A stretch of 64,000 nt of DNA from Lasiodiplodia sp. COLG20 (taxonomy: Eukaryota; Ascomycota; Dothideomycetes; Botryosphaeriales; Botryosphaeriaceae), in NCBI GenBank assembly GCA_009801085.1, contig VNWV01000002.1:310001-374000 (forward strand). Direction: 5' to 3'. The position numbers were made by a program, and so were the translations under genes. Shown piece after piece: positions 14,277-24,993 of this stretch. Below the pieces are notes generated by a model. It searched no databases and had not been told where the DNA came from. It worked only from the letters and a program-made list of their open reading frames with translations. Positions within the stretch are counted from its first letter, which is position 1; every line of letters begins with the position of its first letter.

Positions 14277-16054
14277 CTTCAATGCGTCCGGGAGCCTTCT
14301 TGGTAAAGATGGAGGATAAAATTAAAACTGTGAGAAGAGCTTTGAAACTGGATACTCGGGTCCTTGGGTGGAAAGAGCAGTGATTTCTGATTGCCTCCAG
14401 ACTTGAATCTCTCGAACGGTGGAATTGAATATATAGCCTTGTTTCACACACAACCTCCCACACACACTCAAACTTTGACCCAGGCTGCTCTATGGGGCGG
14501 AGCTCAGACCGTGTGTCTGTCACTGACATGGTCTACTAACTGGCTGTGCAAGAACAAGTTCTTGATTGGTGTGTTTCACTACCTTTTTCACCTCCAGGAT
14601 GGCCTACATAGCGGCGTGGCGCAGTGGGCGAGGCGAAGCTTGCGTATGCACCGAATCCAGAAGGATGCAGCCGTAAGCACTATTTCCCTAGATCTAGCCC
14701 AAAAACCTACTTTTACAGATAAGGGTTTGGCTCACAATGCCCTTAAGTTTCCCTTTTTGTTTCAGCGAAAAAAAGATTTCAAATTATCATCCTTGACTCG
14801 ACGGCATGTGCAGGCCCTATGTAGGGATACCAATAATAGCCGACACCGACCATTTACGAGTGAGCTCGTCAGTAATTACGATGCGCTCATACGCTACTTG
14901 TCATTCAGCATGTAAAGACCAGCATCTGAATATACCATCTTAGCGTTGTTAAATGGAAAGCCATCATTTCTTAATCCCGTAGTTGAGCCAGCAATGTTTC
15001 ACATGAGGCATTCTTTTTTGCGCAAGTTCTAACACATCCAATGAGCAAACTGTTTCTGTAAAGAAGATACCGGCGCGGCCTCCGAAACTTAGCCCCCGTG
15101 ATAGGCATTCGGGATACCAGAACGGGACACAATAAAGAACAGATCAGGCAGAACTCGGGGCCACAAAAGGAAGATGCTATTTGCTGCGTAAGCAAAAAAT
15201 GGGCCTTGCATCATAAAATTTGAACTGATCCCCACCCAATCAGTTAAAAAATCGGTGGTGTAGCCGCAATCAAGATTCTCCCTATCTACCCCGCTTCCTT
15301 CCCGCTCCCGCTTTCAGCCTCAGTAACATGGACCCCAGTGGGCCCTACGGGGCTTAGCACACCGCCGGTGATGGACCAAACTACAATAGCTTGGGGCTAC
15401 TCCAGCAAGCTCTGGATATGGCAAGCCGAGCGGATAATTTGCCAGACGAATGAGGTTGGGTTCTTGCGGCCCCATCCTGCAACCATCTGCAATGATACCC
15501 TCCTTCCGCACTCGAGCGGTACGGAACTTGCCGGATAGGCGTAAATGAATCACGTCGCGTGGTTAATCACAATAGTGGTGGCTGCAGCAGGTGACAGAGC
15601 GACGTTGCTATCCATGGATATGGGTGAAGGGTGTCGTCTCCGCAGTAGGCTGCACAATAGTCTTCATAGAAAAGAGTCATGAGCTGCTGATCCATGTAAT
15701 GTCAGGCTTCCATTTGCTAGGACTCTGTATGACGTGCATCTCCGTTGAAAGCACGAGGAGCCGCATGAGGTCCCTTTAAAACGGCCCTAGCGCTAACCGA
15801 AGACGGTAATAGTAGCGGTGGAAACCCTAGATAGGCCAAGGATGAATCCTTTTGGACCCCACACAGTGGAGATCAAGGATGATGATGGCACAGCCTCTTG
15901 ATTAACCAGATGGGTGTGCCAAGCAGAAAGATGGATTTTGCCGCGGGCAGCACTTTCCGAATACGGCCATTTTCAAACTTCTAAGACCAGAATAGAATCC
16001 AAGCCTTATCTTGGCTGAAGCGATGGCTTAGAGAAGCTCCTACGAGGCGCATTT
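14277..16054. other. 1.8 kb gap without a supported gene
   Basis: Frames up to about 170 codons exist but none has recognisable domains. A string GCGTGGCGCAGTGG near 14612-14626 resembles the A box of an initiator tRNA, but no B box follows. The minus-strand stretch 15380-15500 (residues such as LIRLANYPLGLPYPELAG) looks coding-like and could be a gene relic that I cannot identify. Confidence 0.4.
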
Positions 16055-16910
16055 TCAAATAATCTTCATGCTCTCCAAGAAAAAGGCAGCCAGAGAGTCT
16101 CCTTGAGGTCCTGTCGACTTGAGGCCTTCGGAGATATCTCCAAGGCTTTGAACCTCTTGGATCCCACAGGGTAGGACAAGCGATGCCATGGGCACCGTCG
16201 CTGAAGCGCGTTCCTGAATTGCTTGCCATCGCATCGACTGGACCTCAAGTCAGCATAAGTACGTGTTGCGACCAGCACAGAAGATGGACCTTGAGTTCGT
16301 CGACAAAAGTGCGCACGGCAGTGGCCTCGCCCTCAGCGAATACGCTGCCCGGATATCCAGGTTTCGAGAAGCCACCGAGGCCAAGCTCCTTGGAAAGCTG
16401 CACGATGGCACGACGCTTACTGGTAGCTAGTAGATGGTGCATCCACAGAACCACGCGCAGAGCTTGGGTTTGGGAGGTGTTGAGGCATGACTGCTGTGCA
16501 GCGCGCTGCCCGTCCTTGTTACGGGTGGACTCGTTGAAATCGTCCAGAGCCTGACGGAAATCGCCAATAATAAGGTCAACGCACTCTATGCCAGGCTCTT
16601 GCATATCTACAATATCCCGCAAGTGAGCGCGCAACTGCCTCCTGCTGTCGTTCGGAACGTCGGATCCAAAAGAGAGAAAAACCTGGGGGCCAGAAGACGC
16701 CGGGTAGGTTTTGGGTGAGAGAACGAAGGACAACGAGTGAGCAGGATCGAGGCGGATCTCGAGTTCGAAGTCGTCATCCTGACTTTTTGGATGCTTGATG
16801 ATTTGCAGCTCTTCAGGATACATGCTCTCCAGTAACGTGACTTCGTTCAATTGCCGTTCACGATTTTCGGCAGCTGTCGCATCACCGATGCCATTATCCT
16901 GCTCGGTCAT
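16055..16910 (-). CDS. RWD domain protein with DUF1115-type C-terminus (RWDD2-like), 267 aa, 2 exons
   Basis: Exons on the minus strand are 16290-16910 and 16055-16237, with a 52-nt intron (donor GTCCAT, acceptor GTCCAG, branch CTGAC). The RWD domain covers about residues 15-130, with NEVTLLESMYPEELQII, the FVLSPKTYP beta strand and YP loop. The C-terminal domain has LRVVLWMHHLLATSKRRAI and KPGYPGSVFAEGEA, characteristic of the RWD-DUF1115 family. RWD domains mediate protein-protein contacts in GCN1-GCN2 and ubiquitin/SUMO contexts; the specific role of this family is unknown. The frame is open further upstream to ATG 17054, which would add 48 Arg/Ser-rich residues. I prefer 16910 because it leaves room for a promoter shared with the divergent RDH54 gene. 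Confidence 0.85.
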
Positions 16911-17038
16911 CTTGAGCGAGCCACGTACCGAGGTTGGCGTCAAGATGAGATCCGCGCTTCGTGGTAGTGTTGAAGAAATTCGGTAGTGTCGGGTCTGGAG
17001 GGGTGGGTCCTTGAGTGACGCAAGAGAAGCGAGCCGAG

Positions 17039-17107
17039 ACGCGCCTGCCTGCATTCCGCGCTATCGCGTCGCCACCTGACCGCGTCACAGTAAACACCAA
17101 CGACGCG
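17039..17107. promoter_or_regulatory. Cluster of four ACGCG (MCB-like) motifs in the RWD/RDH54 divergent promoter
   Basis: ACGCG or its complement CGCGT occurs at 17039-17043, 17065-17069, 17081-17085 and 17103-17107, the last ending 22 bases before the RDH54 ATG. In yeasts ACGCGT/ACGCGN is bound by the MBF complex, which drives G1/S expression of many DNA replication and repair genes. A recombination gene downstream fits this. The assignment is by motif only. Confidence 0.5.
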
Positions 17108-17129
17108 ACAACTTCAATGCATCACCACC

Positions 17130-19958
17130 ATGCTTAACAAGCCCTTCAAACCTCCATCGCTGATCCGCAGACCCTCCGACAGCCAGTCCGCACCGCGTCC
17201 TCCCGCAGATCCGCCTTCCGAGCCGCCTTCCGAGCCGCCTTCCAAGAAACGCCGCATCTCCCACGACAATGACGATCCACCGAAGCCATCGCCCGCACCA
17301 GTCACAGTGCGCAAGCCCCTCCTGCAAGTCGTGAACCCTGCTCGAGCCGATACAACTCCTAAGAAACTCGAGGACTCTGCCGAGGTTCACTACGCGGTCC
17401 TATGGCGCAAGCCCACGGCAAAGAAGCACAAAACGTGGGATGGCGACGCTATACTCTGTGTAGCAAATGGCTATGCCCAGCTTCAGGATACATCTGGCCG
17501 ACCTATGGGAAAAACAATGTGGTCAAAACCATTGGAACCTGGCTCAACGCTTTCGGTTGGTGGCAAGGAACTGGAGATTGACGCTGTCATATCGAAGCCG
17601 GACTTCCCCGCGGGGAAACCTCCCCAGAGCACCAACACTCCCGTCCAACATAAGCCCACCATAGCCCAGTCAGCCAACAAGAAGCCTTTACTCACAGTAA
17701 AGCCTACTCAGGTCCAGAAGCCTGCGGCCAAACCAACGGGAAAGCCAGACGTCGGTCCAGTCTCAACGCAGAGTCGCCCTCTAACCTCCAAATTCAAGAA
17801 CCCGCTTTTAACATCCACCACTTTACCCAAGCAAGCAAACACGGCAATACCTCAGCCGCGTCACGATCCCAATGCTCTCGGTGCCCTCGTCATGAGGCGT
17901 CCGATGCCCATGGACGTCCCCAAGGGAAAGCAAGTAGTTGACGTGGTGGTTGACCCAGTCCTCTCCAAGCACCTCCGTGACCACCAACGCCAAGGGGTCA
18001 AGTTTCTTTACGACTGCGTCATGGGTCTTGGTGCTTACAATGGTCGAGGTGTCATCCTTGCTGATGAGATGGGCCTTGGCAAAACATTGCAGACCATCAC
18101 TCTGGTATGGACACTTCTGAAACAGAATTTTGTTTACGAGGACCCGCCGGTGGTGAAGAAAGCCATCATCGTCTGTCCAGCTGGAGTTGTTGGTAATTGG
18201 CGCAGAGAATTCCGCAAGTGGCTTGGAAACGAGCGTCTCGGTGTCTTTGTTGCCGACGAATCCAAGAAACGGCTGACAGACTTCACTCGAGGCAAATGCT
18301 ACCATGTCATGATCATCGGATACGAGAAGCTGTTGAAGTCCCATGAAGATATCAAGGAGCAATGCAACGTCGACTTGATTGTCTTGGACGAAGGTCACAA
18401 GCTCAAGGCGGCCAAAGGCAAGACGGCTCAAGCAATTCGTGATCTCGGCACCGATCGTATCGTCTTGTTGTCAGGCACTCCATTCTCCAACAATCTGCTC
18501 GAGTTCCATGCCGTTGCTGATCTGGTCAACCCCGGTGTCTTCGGAAAGTTGAACGCCTTCAAACGCGAATTCGAAGGTCCGATTGTGCGAGGTCAGCAGC
18601 CTGACGCCACGGCCAAAGAGAGGGAGAAAGGAACTGAGCGATACGAGGAGCTTGACAAGTTATCCAAACAGTTCATGCTTAGGAGAACCGCTGATATCCT
18701 CGCCAAGTATTTGCCGCCGAAGACTGAGCACGTCCTCCTGTGTCGCCCGACAACAGCCCAAGCGCAGGTCTATCGCAGCGTTCTTGCATCTCCGGCCTTT
18801 GGTGCTGCACTGGGAAGTAATGAGAATGCACTGCAACTCATCAACATCCTCAAGCAAGTGTGCAACAGCCCAAAGCTCCTGTCTGCCACGAAGAAAGATG
18901 AAACTCCAAACCCACTCATGACATCCATACTGGAAGCGATTCCACCCAAACTGCTCAACAGCAAAGCCAGCGCAAAGTTCCACGTCCTCGACGGCCTCCT
19001 CCACCGCATCCGAACGACAACCGACGAGAAAGTCGTCATCGTCTCCCACTACACATCAACGCTCAACATCCTCGAGGACATGCTCCGCGCCCTCTCCTAC
19101 TCCTGCCTCCGCGTCGACGGCTCCACACCCTCCAACAAGCGCCAAGAAATGATCAACAAATTCAACAACTCGTCCGCAGACAAGTGCTTCGCCTTCCTCC
19201 TGTCAGCCAAGGCCGGCGGCGTCGGCATCAACCTCATCGGCGCCTCGCGGCTGGTGCTCTACGACATCGACTGGAACCCGGCGCACGACCTGCAGGCCAT
19301 GGCGCGCATCCACCGCGACGGGCAGAAGCGCCCCTGCCGCATCTACCGCCTGCTCACCATGGGCGCGCTCGACGAGAAGATCTTCCAGCGCCAGGTCACC
19401 AAGCAGGGGCTGGCGGACAGCGTCATCGATAGCAAGTCGTCGTCGGCCAGCTTTACGAGGGAGGAGCTGAGGGATTTGTTCACGTTGAATGAGGAGGATG
19501 AGTGTCAGACTCATAAGCTGATATGCTGCCCCTGCGGCGGCCGCGGGAACGGAGGGGGGCTGGTCCCTGCTGCAGATGAGAAGGAGGATCCCGCAAGCGA
19601 GGATGGTGACGACGAATCTGACGACGAGCTTCCGGAAGTGCCGATGCTGCTTCGCGCGAGTCAAGTCGACATGGAGCAGCAGGAGAAGCGGTTGCGAGAG
19701 GGGCGGGCAGGGGCGGCAGCTAACACGAAGGAGAAGGCGAAGATGGTTTCACTCATGCAGTATGCCCACGTTGACACGGCTCTCATCACAGCCAAGTCAG
19801 CTGCCGGTTCTGCAGCCGAGACGGGAGACGCCGCCGATCAGGAAGAGGAGGATGCGGCCGTCGACTTCGAGGCTCTGATCGACGACGAGCCCCTCATGGA
19901 TGTGATTAAGGAGGATGGTTCGAGGGTTAAGTTTGTGTTCTCGAAGACTTCGGCGTGA
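17130..19958 (+). CDS. RDH54: RDH54/RAD54B-type SNF2 DNA translocase, 942 aa, single exon
   Basis: This is a nuclear Swi2/Snf2-family ATPase of homologous recombination, predicted to work with Rad51/Dmc1 on double-stranded DNA and remove recombinases. The N-terminus has three Pro-Ser-Glu-Pro repeats. Residues about 85-115 (YAVLWRKPTAKKHKTWDGDA) match the N-terminal motif shared by RDH54/RAD54B, and this separates it from RAD54. The helicase core begins near residue 275: Walker A ILADEMGLGKT (about 308-318), DEGH (about 419-422), LLSGTPFSNNL, then the C-terminal lobe with VSHYTSTLNILEDM and MARIHRDGQKRP (about 720-731). The tail is acidic (SEDGDDESDDELPE). Length matches fungal orthologues. 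There are no introns. It is divergent from the RWD gene and preceded by an ACGCG cluster. Confidence 0.93.
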   Translation: MLNKPFKPPSLIRRPSDSQSAPRPPADPPSEPPSEPPSKKRRISHDNDDPPKPSPAPVTVRKPLLQVVNPARADTTPKKLEDSAEVHYAVLWRKPTAKKHKTWDGDAILCVANGYAQLQDTSGRPMGKTMWSKPLEPGSTLSVGGKELEIDAVISKPDFPAGKPPQSTNTPVQHKPTIAQSANKKPLLTVKPTQVQKPAAKPTGKPDVGPVSTQSRPLTSKFKNPLLTSTTLPKQANTAIPQPRHDPNALGALVMRRPMPMDVPKGKQVVDVVVDPVLSKHLRDHQRQGVKFLYDCVMGLGAYNGRGVILADEMGLGKTLQTITLVWTLLKQNFVYEDPPVVKKAIIVCPAGVVGNWRREFRKWLGNERLGVFVADESKKRLTDFTRGKCYHVMIIGYEKLLKSHEDIKEQCNVDLIVLDEGHKLKAAKGKTAQAIRDLGTDRIVLLSGTPFSNNLLEFHAVADLVNPGVFGKLNAFKREFEGPIVRGQQPDATAKEREKGTERYEELDKLSKQFMLRRTADILAKYLPPKTEHVLLCRPTTAQAQVYRSVLASPAFGAALGSNENALQLINILKQVCNSPKLLSATKKDETPNPLMTSILEAIPPKLLNSKASAKFHVLDGLLHRIRTTTDEKVVIVSHYTSTLNILEDMLRALSYSCLRVDGSTPSNKRQEMINKFNNSSADKCFAFLLSAKAGGVGINLIGASRLVLYDIDWNPAHDLQAMARIHRDGQKRPCRIYRLLTMGALDEKIFQRQVTKQGLADSVIDSKSSSASFTREELRDLFTLNEEDECQTHKLICCPCGGRGNGGGLVPAADEKEDPASEDGDDESDDELPEVPMLLRASQVDMEQQEKRLREGRAGAAANTKEKAKMVSLMQYAHVDTALITAKSAAGSAAETGDAADQEEEDAAVDFEALIDDEPLMDVIKEDGSRVKFVFSKTSA

Positions 19959-20910
19959 TTGATCGGCTGTTTTTTTTACGGGGCGTGAATAGATTGTTTT
20001 TCGCGGTTGCTCGGTGTTCTGTGTTATCTATTCCCGAGGAGGGAGGGAGGGCTACATGTGGACAAGGCGAATACGGAACCTTCTTCTTTTTATGTTTTAA
20101 CCTTTCTAGCTATCGAAACCTAAAAAAAGAAGAGAGCTGCATACACGATCGATATCGATGTGCGATATACCCTAAGAAGCACGTCTTTTAACCTTTCATC
20201 ATCGGCCGAGTCGGTTTTTTGTATGTACCACTGGGGCGAACGGCAGATGGGACGGCGGACGACGACGGCAGCGGCAGTTGCGGTCTTACCGGAGATTGAC
20301 GAAGGCATCCTTTCGGCTATATGGCTCTCGGGCTTTCCTTTTCTGCACCCCCCACAGAATTGCGTCAACGTCCTACCCCTTGAATCTGCCTCTCATCGAG
20401 ATTACCCATACTATATCGAAATTCTCGAACCCGAACGCAAGGCTTGTGTTCCGCTTTTGCCGGGTCTGGCCAAAGCTTGTTTGAGACAAGAGATTGAAGT
20501 GGGAGGCAAGCGGTGGTCCGGGCGCTCGTGTCTGGCGAAAGCTTAGCTTATGAGATGTTGTTGGGTTGGTAAGGCGCGCCGCCGTTGGTGAAGCTCCGGT
20601 ACGGGTTACGGGCACGGGCGTGGTGGTGTGGTTGGTGGAACTTTTGCAGCTCGCTTTGCTTGTTCACTCACTCCGTGTCAATTGGGGGCCAAAATTGATG
20701 ATGGTGAGGAGGGTGAGGAACGGGAGGCAAAAAAGATGTTTGACCAGACGAAAGCATTGATTTTGTGTTTTTTGTACATGCGTATTGACAGCGAGCAACG
20801 GGGGTAAAAAAAAAATATCAACAATCAAGAAGTATACACCACACTCCCTCTCAGTCCAGAAAGCACTCCTTGCCTGCCCCCTTTCAACCAATAACCACCC
20901 CCCTAGTCCT
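19959..20910. other. Convergent intergenic region, 0.95 kb
   Basis: This lies between the 3' ends of RDH54 and the pectin methylesterase. It contains T-rich and A-rich short runs (near 19972 and 20808), consistent with two terminator regions. The frames here have no recognisable domain. Confidence 0.5.
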
Positions 20911-21888
20911 CTAGAAGTAAGAAGAATCAATCCAATCCGCATAATCGCTGCCCAACACATCCGACATCGACACAGGGCTGCTCAACTGGCTCGAGAAGCT
21001 AGCCCTCCCACTCGTCGACGCGCCATCACCGCTGTTCCCATACTCCGCAAACGTCACCTCATCCGTGCGCGTATCCGACGTGCTCCAGACAGCCCAGCCC
21101 GCAGCGTTGATGATGTCGCTCAGCTCCGTCTCCTGGAACACGACGCGCGCGTAGTTGCGCCACGGGCGGCCGAGGTAGATGGCGCCGGAGCTGACGCTGG
21201 CGCCGGACGCGGCCGCGACGCTGCTGTTGTTGATGACGTAGTACGACGGGTTGCTGCTGCCGTCGCGGCCGTTGGCCGTGACGTAGCCGACCGACGCCGA
21301 GGCGACGCGGATGTCGCAGCCCTCGAACCACGCGGCCGCTTCCTGGCCGAAGATGAAGTCGGTCGCGCCCTCGATGTAGGACTGCGCGTAGACCTGGTTG
21401 CCCTCCTGGGCGAGCAGCGTGTCTTGGAAGCCGGTGAGCTTGACGCCGTAGTAGCCGTGGTTGCCCGAGGCGTAGGCGGAGAGCGCGACGGCTTGCGAGC
21501 CCTGGCCGTAGGTGTTTTCGACGTTGAGGTTGTAGACCTTGACGTTGCCCGTGTGCACGGCGAGGGTGGCGGTGCCGTCGTTGTTGAGGCCGTCGGCTTG
21601 AGACTTGCCGGCGGAGATGGTGACCGTGTTGCCGGAGTAGGAGGCCGAGTCGGACTGGCCGTAGACGGTGAGGGCGCCGGAGAGTTGCGGGATGACGACT
21701 TGCTCCTTGTAGGTGCCCGAGTAGATGAAGATGACCTGCTCCGAGGACGAGGAGGTCGACAGGGCGTCGACGGCGTCCTGGATGGTCGAGTAGTCGCCCG
21801 ATGAGCCGACGGTGAGGGCACCTGAGGGAGGCGAGCTCAGGGCAAGCACCGGGCTTGCGATGGCGAGGATGGTGGCGAGGCTGGGCAT
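20911..21888 (-). CDS. Secreted pectin methylesterase (CE8), 325 aa, single exon
   Basis: The enzyme removes methyl groups from plant-wall homogalacturonan, making it accessible to pectate lyases and polygalacturonases. A signal peptide is visible (MPSLATILAIASPVLALS). The right-handed beta-helix domain follows, with the CE8 signatures GFQDTLLA (catalytic Asp), DFIFGQEAAAWFE (second Asp) and LGRPWRNYARVVF (substrate-binding Arg and Trp). Length is normal for fungal CE8. The gene is GC-rich at third positions. It suggests a plant-associated or saprophytic life style. No other pectinase gene is in the window. Confidence 0.93.
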   Translation of the reverse strand: MPSLATILAIASPVLALSSPPSGALTVGSSGDYSTIQDAVDALSTSSSSEQVIFIYSGTYKEQVVIPQLSGALTVYGQSDSASYSGNTVTISAGKSQADGLNNDGTATLAVHTGNVKVYNLNVENTYGQGSQAVALSAYASGNHGYYGVKLTGFQDTLLAQEGNQVYAQSYIEGATDFIFGQEAAAWFEGCDIRVASASVGYVTANGRDGSSNPSYYVINNSSVAAASGASVSSGAIYLGRPWRNYARVVFQETELSDIINAAGWAVWSTSDTRTDEVTFAEYGNSGDGASTSGRASFSSQLSSPVSMSDVLGSDYADWIDSSYF

Positions 21889-22684
21889 GGTGTTGGGATG
21901 TTTGTTTTTTTTTTGGCAAAAAAAACGATTGGAGAGGTGGACTGCAGCAAAAAAAGAGTGGATACTGGAGAGAAGGTAAGGAGGGAGAGGGCTGTTAAGA
22001 AGGCGCCTGGCCGGGAAATGCTCGCTGGGTGGATGCCAATGATCACCGACAGGCGGCTGAAGTTTATATACGGGAACGCATGGTGCGATGGACGGGGGGC
22101 TGGATTGGTGGATCCCATACCCCGGAGACCTTCAGCGATTCTGTAAACATTGCTGTGTGTAAGAAGATGCGGTGTTTCATTAACACGCGGGCGAAGAGCT
22201 GCATCGGGAAAACACCGAGCGCGGACCTGAAACGCCAGAGTCGCATGCACCCCGCAAATAGAAGGGCGAGCCAAGCTTTCGGCTAGGGCTAGTTTCATAT
22301 AGGGGATGAGCTTCGGTAGCTGTGTTTGGTGGATTATTCCGGCTATTACAGTTTGCGCCGACTGCACGTCGTTCACACGGTCCGAGGGCCGGCACTGCAG
22401 TCGATCCCCGGGGCGCATTGGTGCTTTTTTTGCACTGCCGGTCCGGCGAATTCAGGCGGGCCTCGGAGTTTGGGAGCGTCACTGCGTTGCTCCAAACAGG
22501 GACCACGCGGCCAGAGAGTTCTGGTGACGTGAGTGGAGAAGGCGTTTCATCCCTCCGTTTCTGTAACCATCCTGGTCCGATCACGGCCTCAGGAAACAAA
22601 ACAGGTCAACAGCCCGCCGCAAAGAAGAAGAAAAGACGTTTGGACCATGGAAAAAAGCTTGACGCGCGGCAGAGCAATCCCCCG
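21889..22684. promoter_or_regulatory. Upstream region of the pectin methylesterase
   Basis: This stretch separates the pectin methylesterase start from the end of the next minus-strand gene. It contains T/A runs at 21903-21930 next to the ATG and no supported gene. Regulatory sites for carbon or pectin control are expected here, but I cannot name any with confidence. Confidence 0.35.
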
Positions 22685-24298
22685 CTAACGGGACGCCGGT
22701 GGCACGCAGTATCTCCACCAGTGCTCCTCCGAGTCGGCCATCCTGAACACGTCCATGCCGCCCTCGACGCCATCGGGCCCGACCGCCCAGACGCCGCTCT
22801 CGACCAGATCGATCCAGCGGTCCAGCACGAGGAGCAGGCTCGTGTGATGCGAATACGTGAACGCATTGTCGCCAAGCTGGAAGAGCGAGACGTATGCCTC
22901 AGACCCATGAGCCGCGCGCGTTTCGCCGTACGTGCGCCAAGGATAGTCCCTGATCTCACGGCCATCACCCGTCCGGGCCCAGGAGCCCTCTTGGCCGCCG
23001 ACGGGGAAGGGCGTTACGAGCTGCACGCCGTCCTGCCAGCCTTGGTGGTGCGATGCGCCGTCCAGGTACAAACCGCCAAGCACCCCCGTCAGCGTCGAGT
23101 TGTACCACCCGTAGAAGTCTCCACCGTCGACGTCGTCGCGCACCCTCTCGTCCGATGGAAACAGGAGCACCGGCAGCGCCGAGACTTCTTCTCCGCCCGC
23201 CGCGTAAGACTCCGGCACCGGCGGCTCAGCCAATATAGCTGCGATGGTCTCGTCCGTCGGGCATCTGAGGCCCGGCGCGATGTAGTCGAAGGGGCAGCCA
23301 AGGCTTTGAGTCAGGAGTTGATGGCGGAAGCTGTGGCCGGGGGAGACGTCGGCGGCTGCGGCTACTGCACCACTATACGCTGTCTCGGAGATCATGCGTT
23401 GCCGGCGTCTGAGCTGACGTTGCTCGTCGGTCTGGACTTCCGCCGGCATGCGCTGCCAGATGGCTTGCACCAGGAGGTCGAGCTTGGCGACGGTCCTCTC
23501 GATCCCGCCGTTGATCTCCCACGCCATCTTGGCCCACGGCGGTGAGTGCGTCGGGAGCGTTTCAACTGCTGCTGCCGCTGCTTCGAGCCGCTCAGGCGAC
23601 ATGGCAACGTACTTGCCCGCCTCGATCATGCCAAGGTACGTCCCCAGCGCCAGCTCCAGCGGAAACCAGTTCACGTCGTCGGACCGCACGTCCGCCGCGT
23701 CCAGCCACGGGAAGAAATGCACCAGCGTTTGGAACTTGTCGAACACCAGCCCGAACATGTCGCCGCTCACGTCCCACGCCACCTCGTAGAGCAGCAGCAC
23801 GTACTCGCCCTCGTCGAAGTTGTCGAGATGCGCGAACATGGTCGCCGGGTCCGCGAGGCCGGCTAGCTCGTGCGTGAAGGCTAAGCCTTCCTCGGGCAGC
23901 TGGGCGCGCTGCAGGAATTCCACTAAGCTCGGCGTGAGGCGCTCTTGGATTCGCTCGGCCTCTTGCTGGTACTTGGCCCACCATGTCGTCTTGTCCCGCG
24001 TCGCCGCGTCTCTTCCGCTGCCGTTGTTGTGGCCCAGCCACCCCAGCTCGACGATGCGGTTGTGCAGCTGGGCGCAGCGGTTCCAGTCGAGGACGGGCGG
24101 CGGCACGTTCGGCACGGCGAGGTCGTCGTACGGCGGCCATGGCTCGTCGTCGGAGAAGAGGCGCAGGACCAGATTGACGTAGGTTTCTACGCCGCGGTCG
24201 AAGGCGAATGCGACGAGTTTCACCCCGGCGAGGAGCGCGAAGCCGAGCAAAGCGTGGCGGACGGCTGCCCAGTCGATATCGGAAGCAGCCGGGCGCAT
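22685..24298 (-). CDS. Unrecognised 537-aa protein with an N-terminal membrane segment
   Basis: A long uninterrupted frame with strong GC3 bias, starting at ATG 24298. Residues 10-32 (AAVRHALLGFALLAGVKLVAF) are hydrophobic and could anchor it in a membrane. The rest is Trp/Tyr-rich and soluble-looking: NRIVELGWLGHNN, WWAKYQQEAERI, DNFDEGEYVLLLYEVAWD, DVNWFPLELALGTYLGMIEAGK, GGDFYGWYNSTLTGVLGGLY and NAFTYSHHTSLLLVLDRWID. I do not recognise a catalytic motif or a family. The many aromatic and acidic residues are compatible with an enzyme. The frame quality and length make it a confident gene with unknown function. Confidence 0.8.
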   Translation of the reverse strand: MRPAASDIDWAAVRHALLGFALLAGVKLVAFAFDRGVETYVNLVLRLFSDDEPWPPYDDLAVPNVPPPVLDWNRCAQLHNRIVELGWLGHNNGSGRDAATRDKTTWWAKYQQEAERIQERLTPSLVEFLQRAQLPEEGLAFTHELAGLADPATMFAHLDNFDEGEYVLLLYEVAWDVSGDMFGLVFDKFQTLVHFFPWLDAADVRSDDVNWFPLELALGTYLGMIEAGKYVAMSPERLEAAAAAVETLPTHSPPWAKMAWEINGGIERTVAKLDLLVQAIWQRMPAEVQTDEQRQLRRRQRMISETAYSGAVAAAADVSPGHSFRHQLLTQSLGCPFDYIAPGLRCPTDETIAAILAEPPVPESYAAGGEEVSALPVLLFPSDERVRDDVDGGDFYGWYNSTLTGVLGGLYLDGASHHQGWQDGVQLVTPFPVGGQEGSWARTGDGREIRDYPWRTYGETRAAHGSEAYVSLFQLGDNAFTYSHHTSLLLVLDRWIDLVESGVWAVGPDGVEGGMDVFRMADSEEHWWRYCVPPASR

Positions 24299-24993
24299 GG
24301 CAGGATGTTCATGGTGTAGAGCTCATCGAGAGTGATGCTTGGGATTTGGCGGGTTATCGTCCAGAAGCTTAGGACGAAGTCGGGAGCGGACGCGTCCGAT
24401 GTAACTCCGCCATGTCTACCGAGAGACTACCCGACGAAGAGTCAAAACAATAGTATAGAGCCCGCTTTTCTCTACCATAATGTCAAATATTTTCGATAGA
24501 AATTCCCCCTTTACGTTCCACAAGAGTTAAGTAAGACATTCCAAAACTTAGCATTCCTCTAGTACGTCCGTGCGCTCTGTGCTGAGAGTCCTGAAACAGA
24601 CTATACCAACCTTCCTACTATATATACATGCTTCTTAGATGGCATTTTAACCTTCTAGCAAACTCAAAGTCTCAACTTCACATCAATGGGTGGATAGCCG
24701 ACTCACTGTGCATCGCACAATTATCCTCGCTCTCTTGTTTCTTCAGAATAAGCCCTATGGTTTACCCGACCTGTCAAGCGGCTCCGAAGCTTAGTAGAAG
24801 CAGTCTGCCATTACAGAAATTTATCCAAATCCAGGCTTATTGCTCGTTGATGCGGGAAGATTGAAGAACAGCGCCTTGGGAAAAATAAATTGTGGAATTC
24901 TCGTGTAACGTTTCATTTATCTTTCTTGTCCAAAGCCGTAAGCTTGCTCAAGTAAAGAAACGAGCGTTATGCAACCGTGATTAGTAAGAATCA
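24299..24993. other. 0.7 kb intergenic stretch
   Basis: This is the upstream region of the 537-aa gene and of the HET-family remnant; it is AT-rich from about 24430. I see no coding sequence or repeat. Confidence 0.45.

Noticed and set aside
14608..14680. tRNA-like start (GCGTGGCGCAGTGG), resembling initiator tRNA-Met
   Set aside because: The A box matches, but no B box or T arm follows within 40-60 bases and no acceptor stem pairs.
21059..21919. Long Arg/His-rich frames antisense or out of frame with the pectin methylesterase
   Set aside because: Shadow frames caused by high GC3 of the real gene; composition is non-protein-like.
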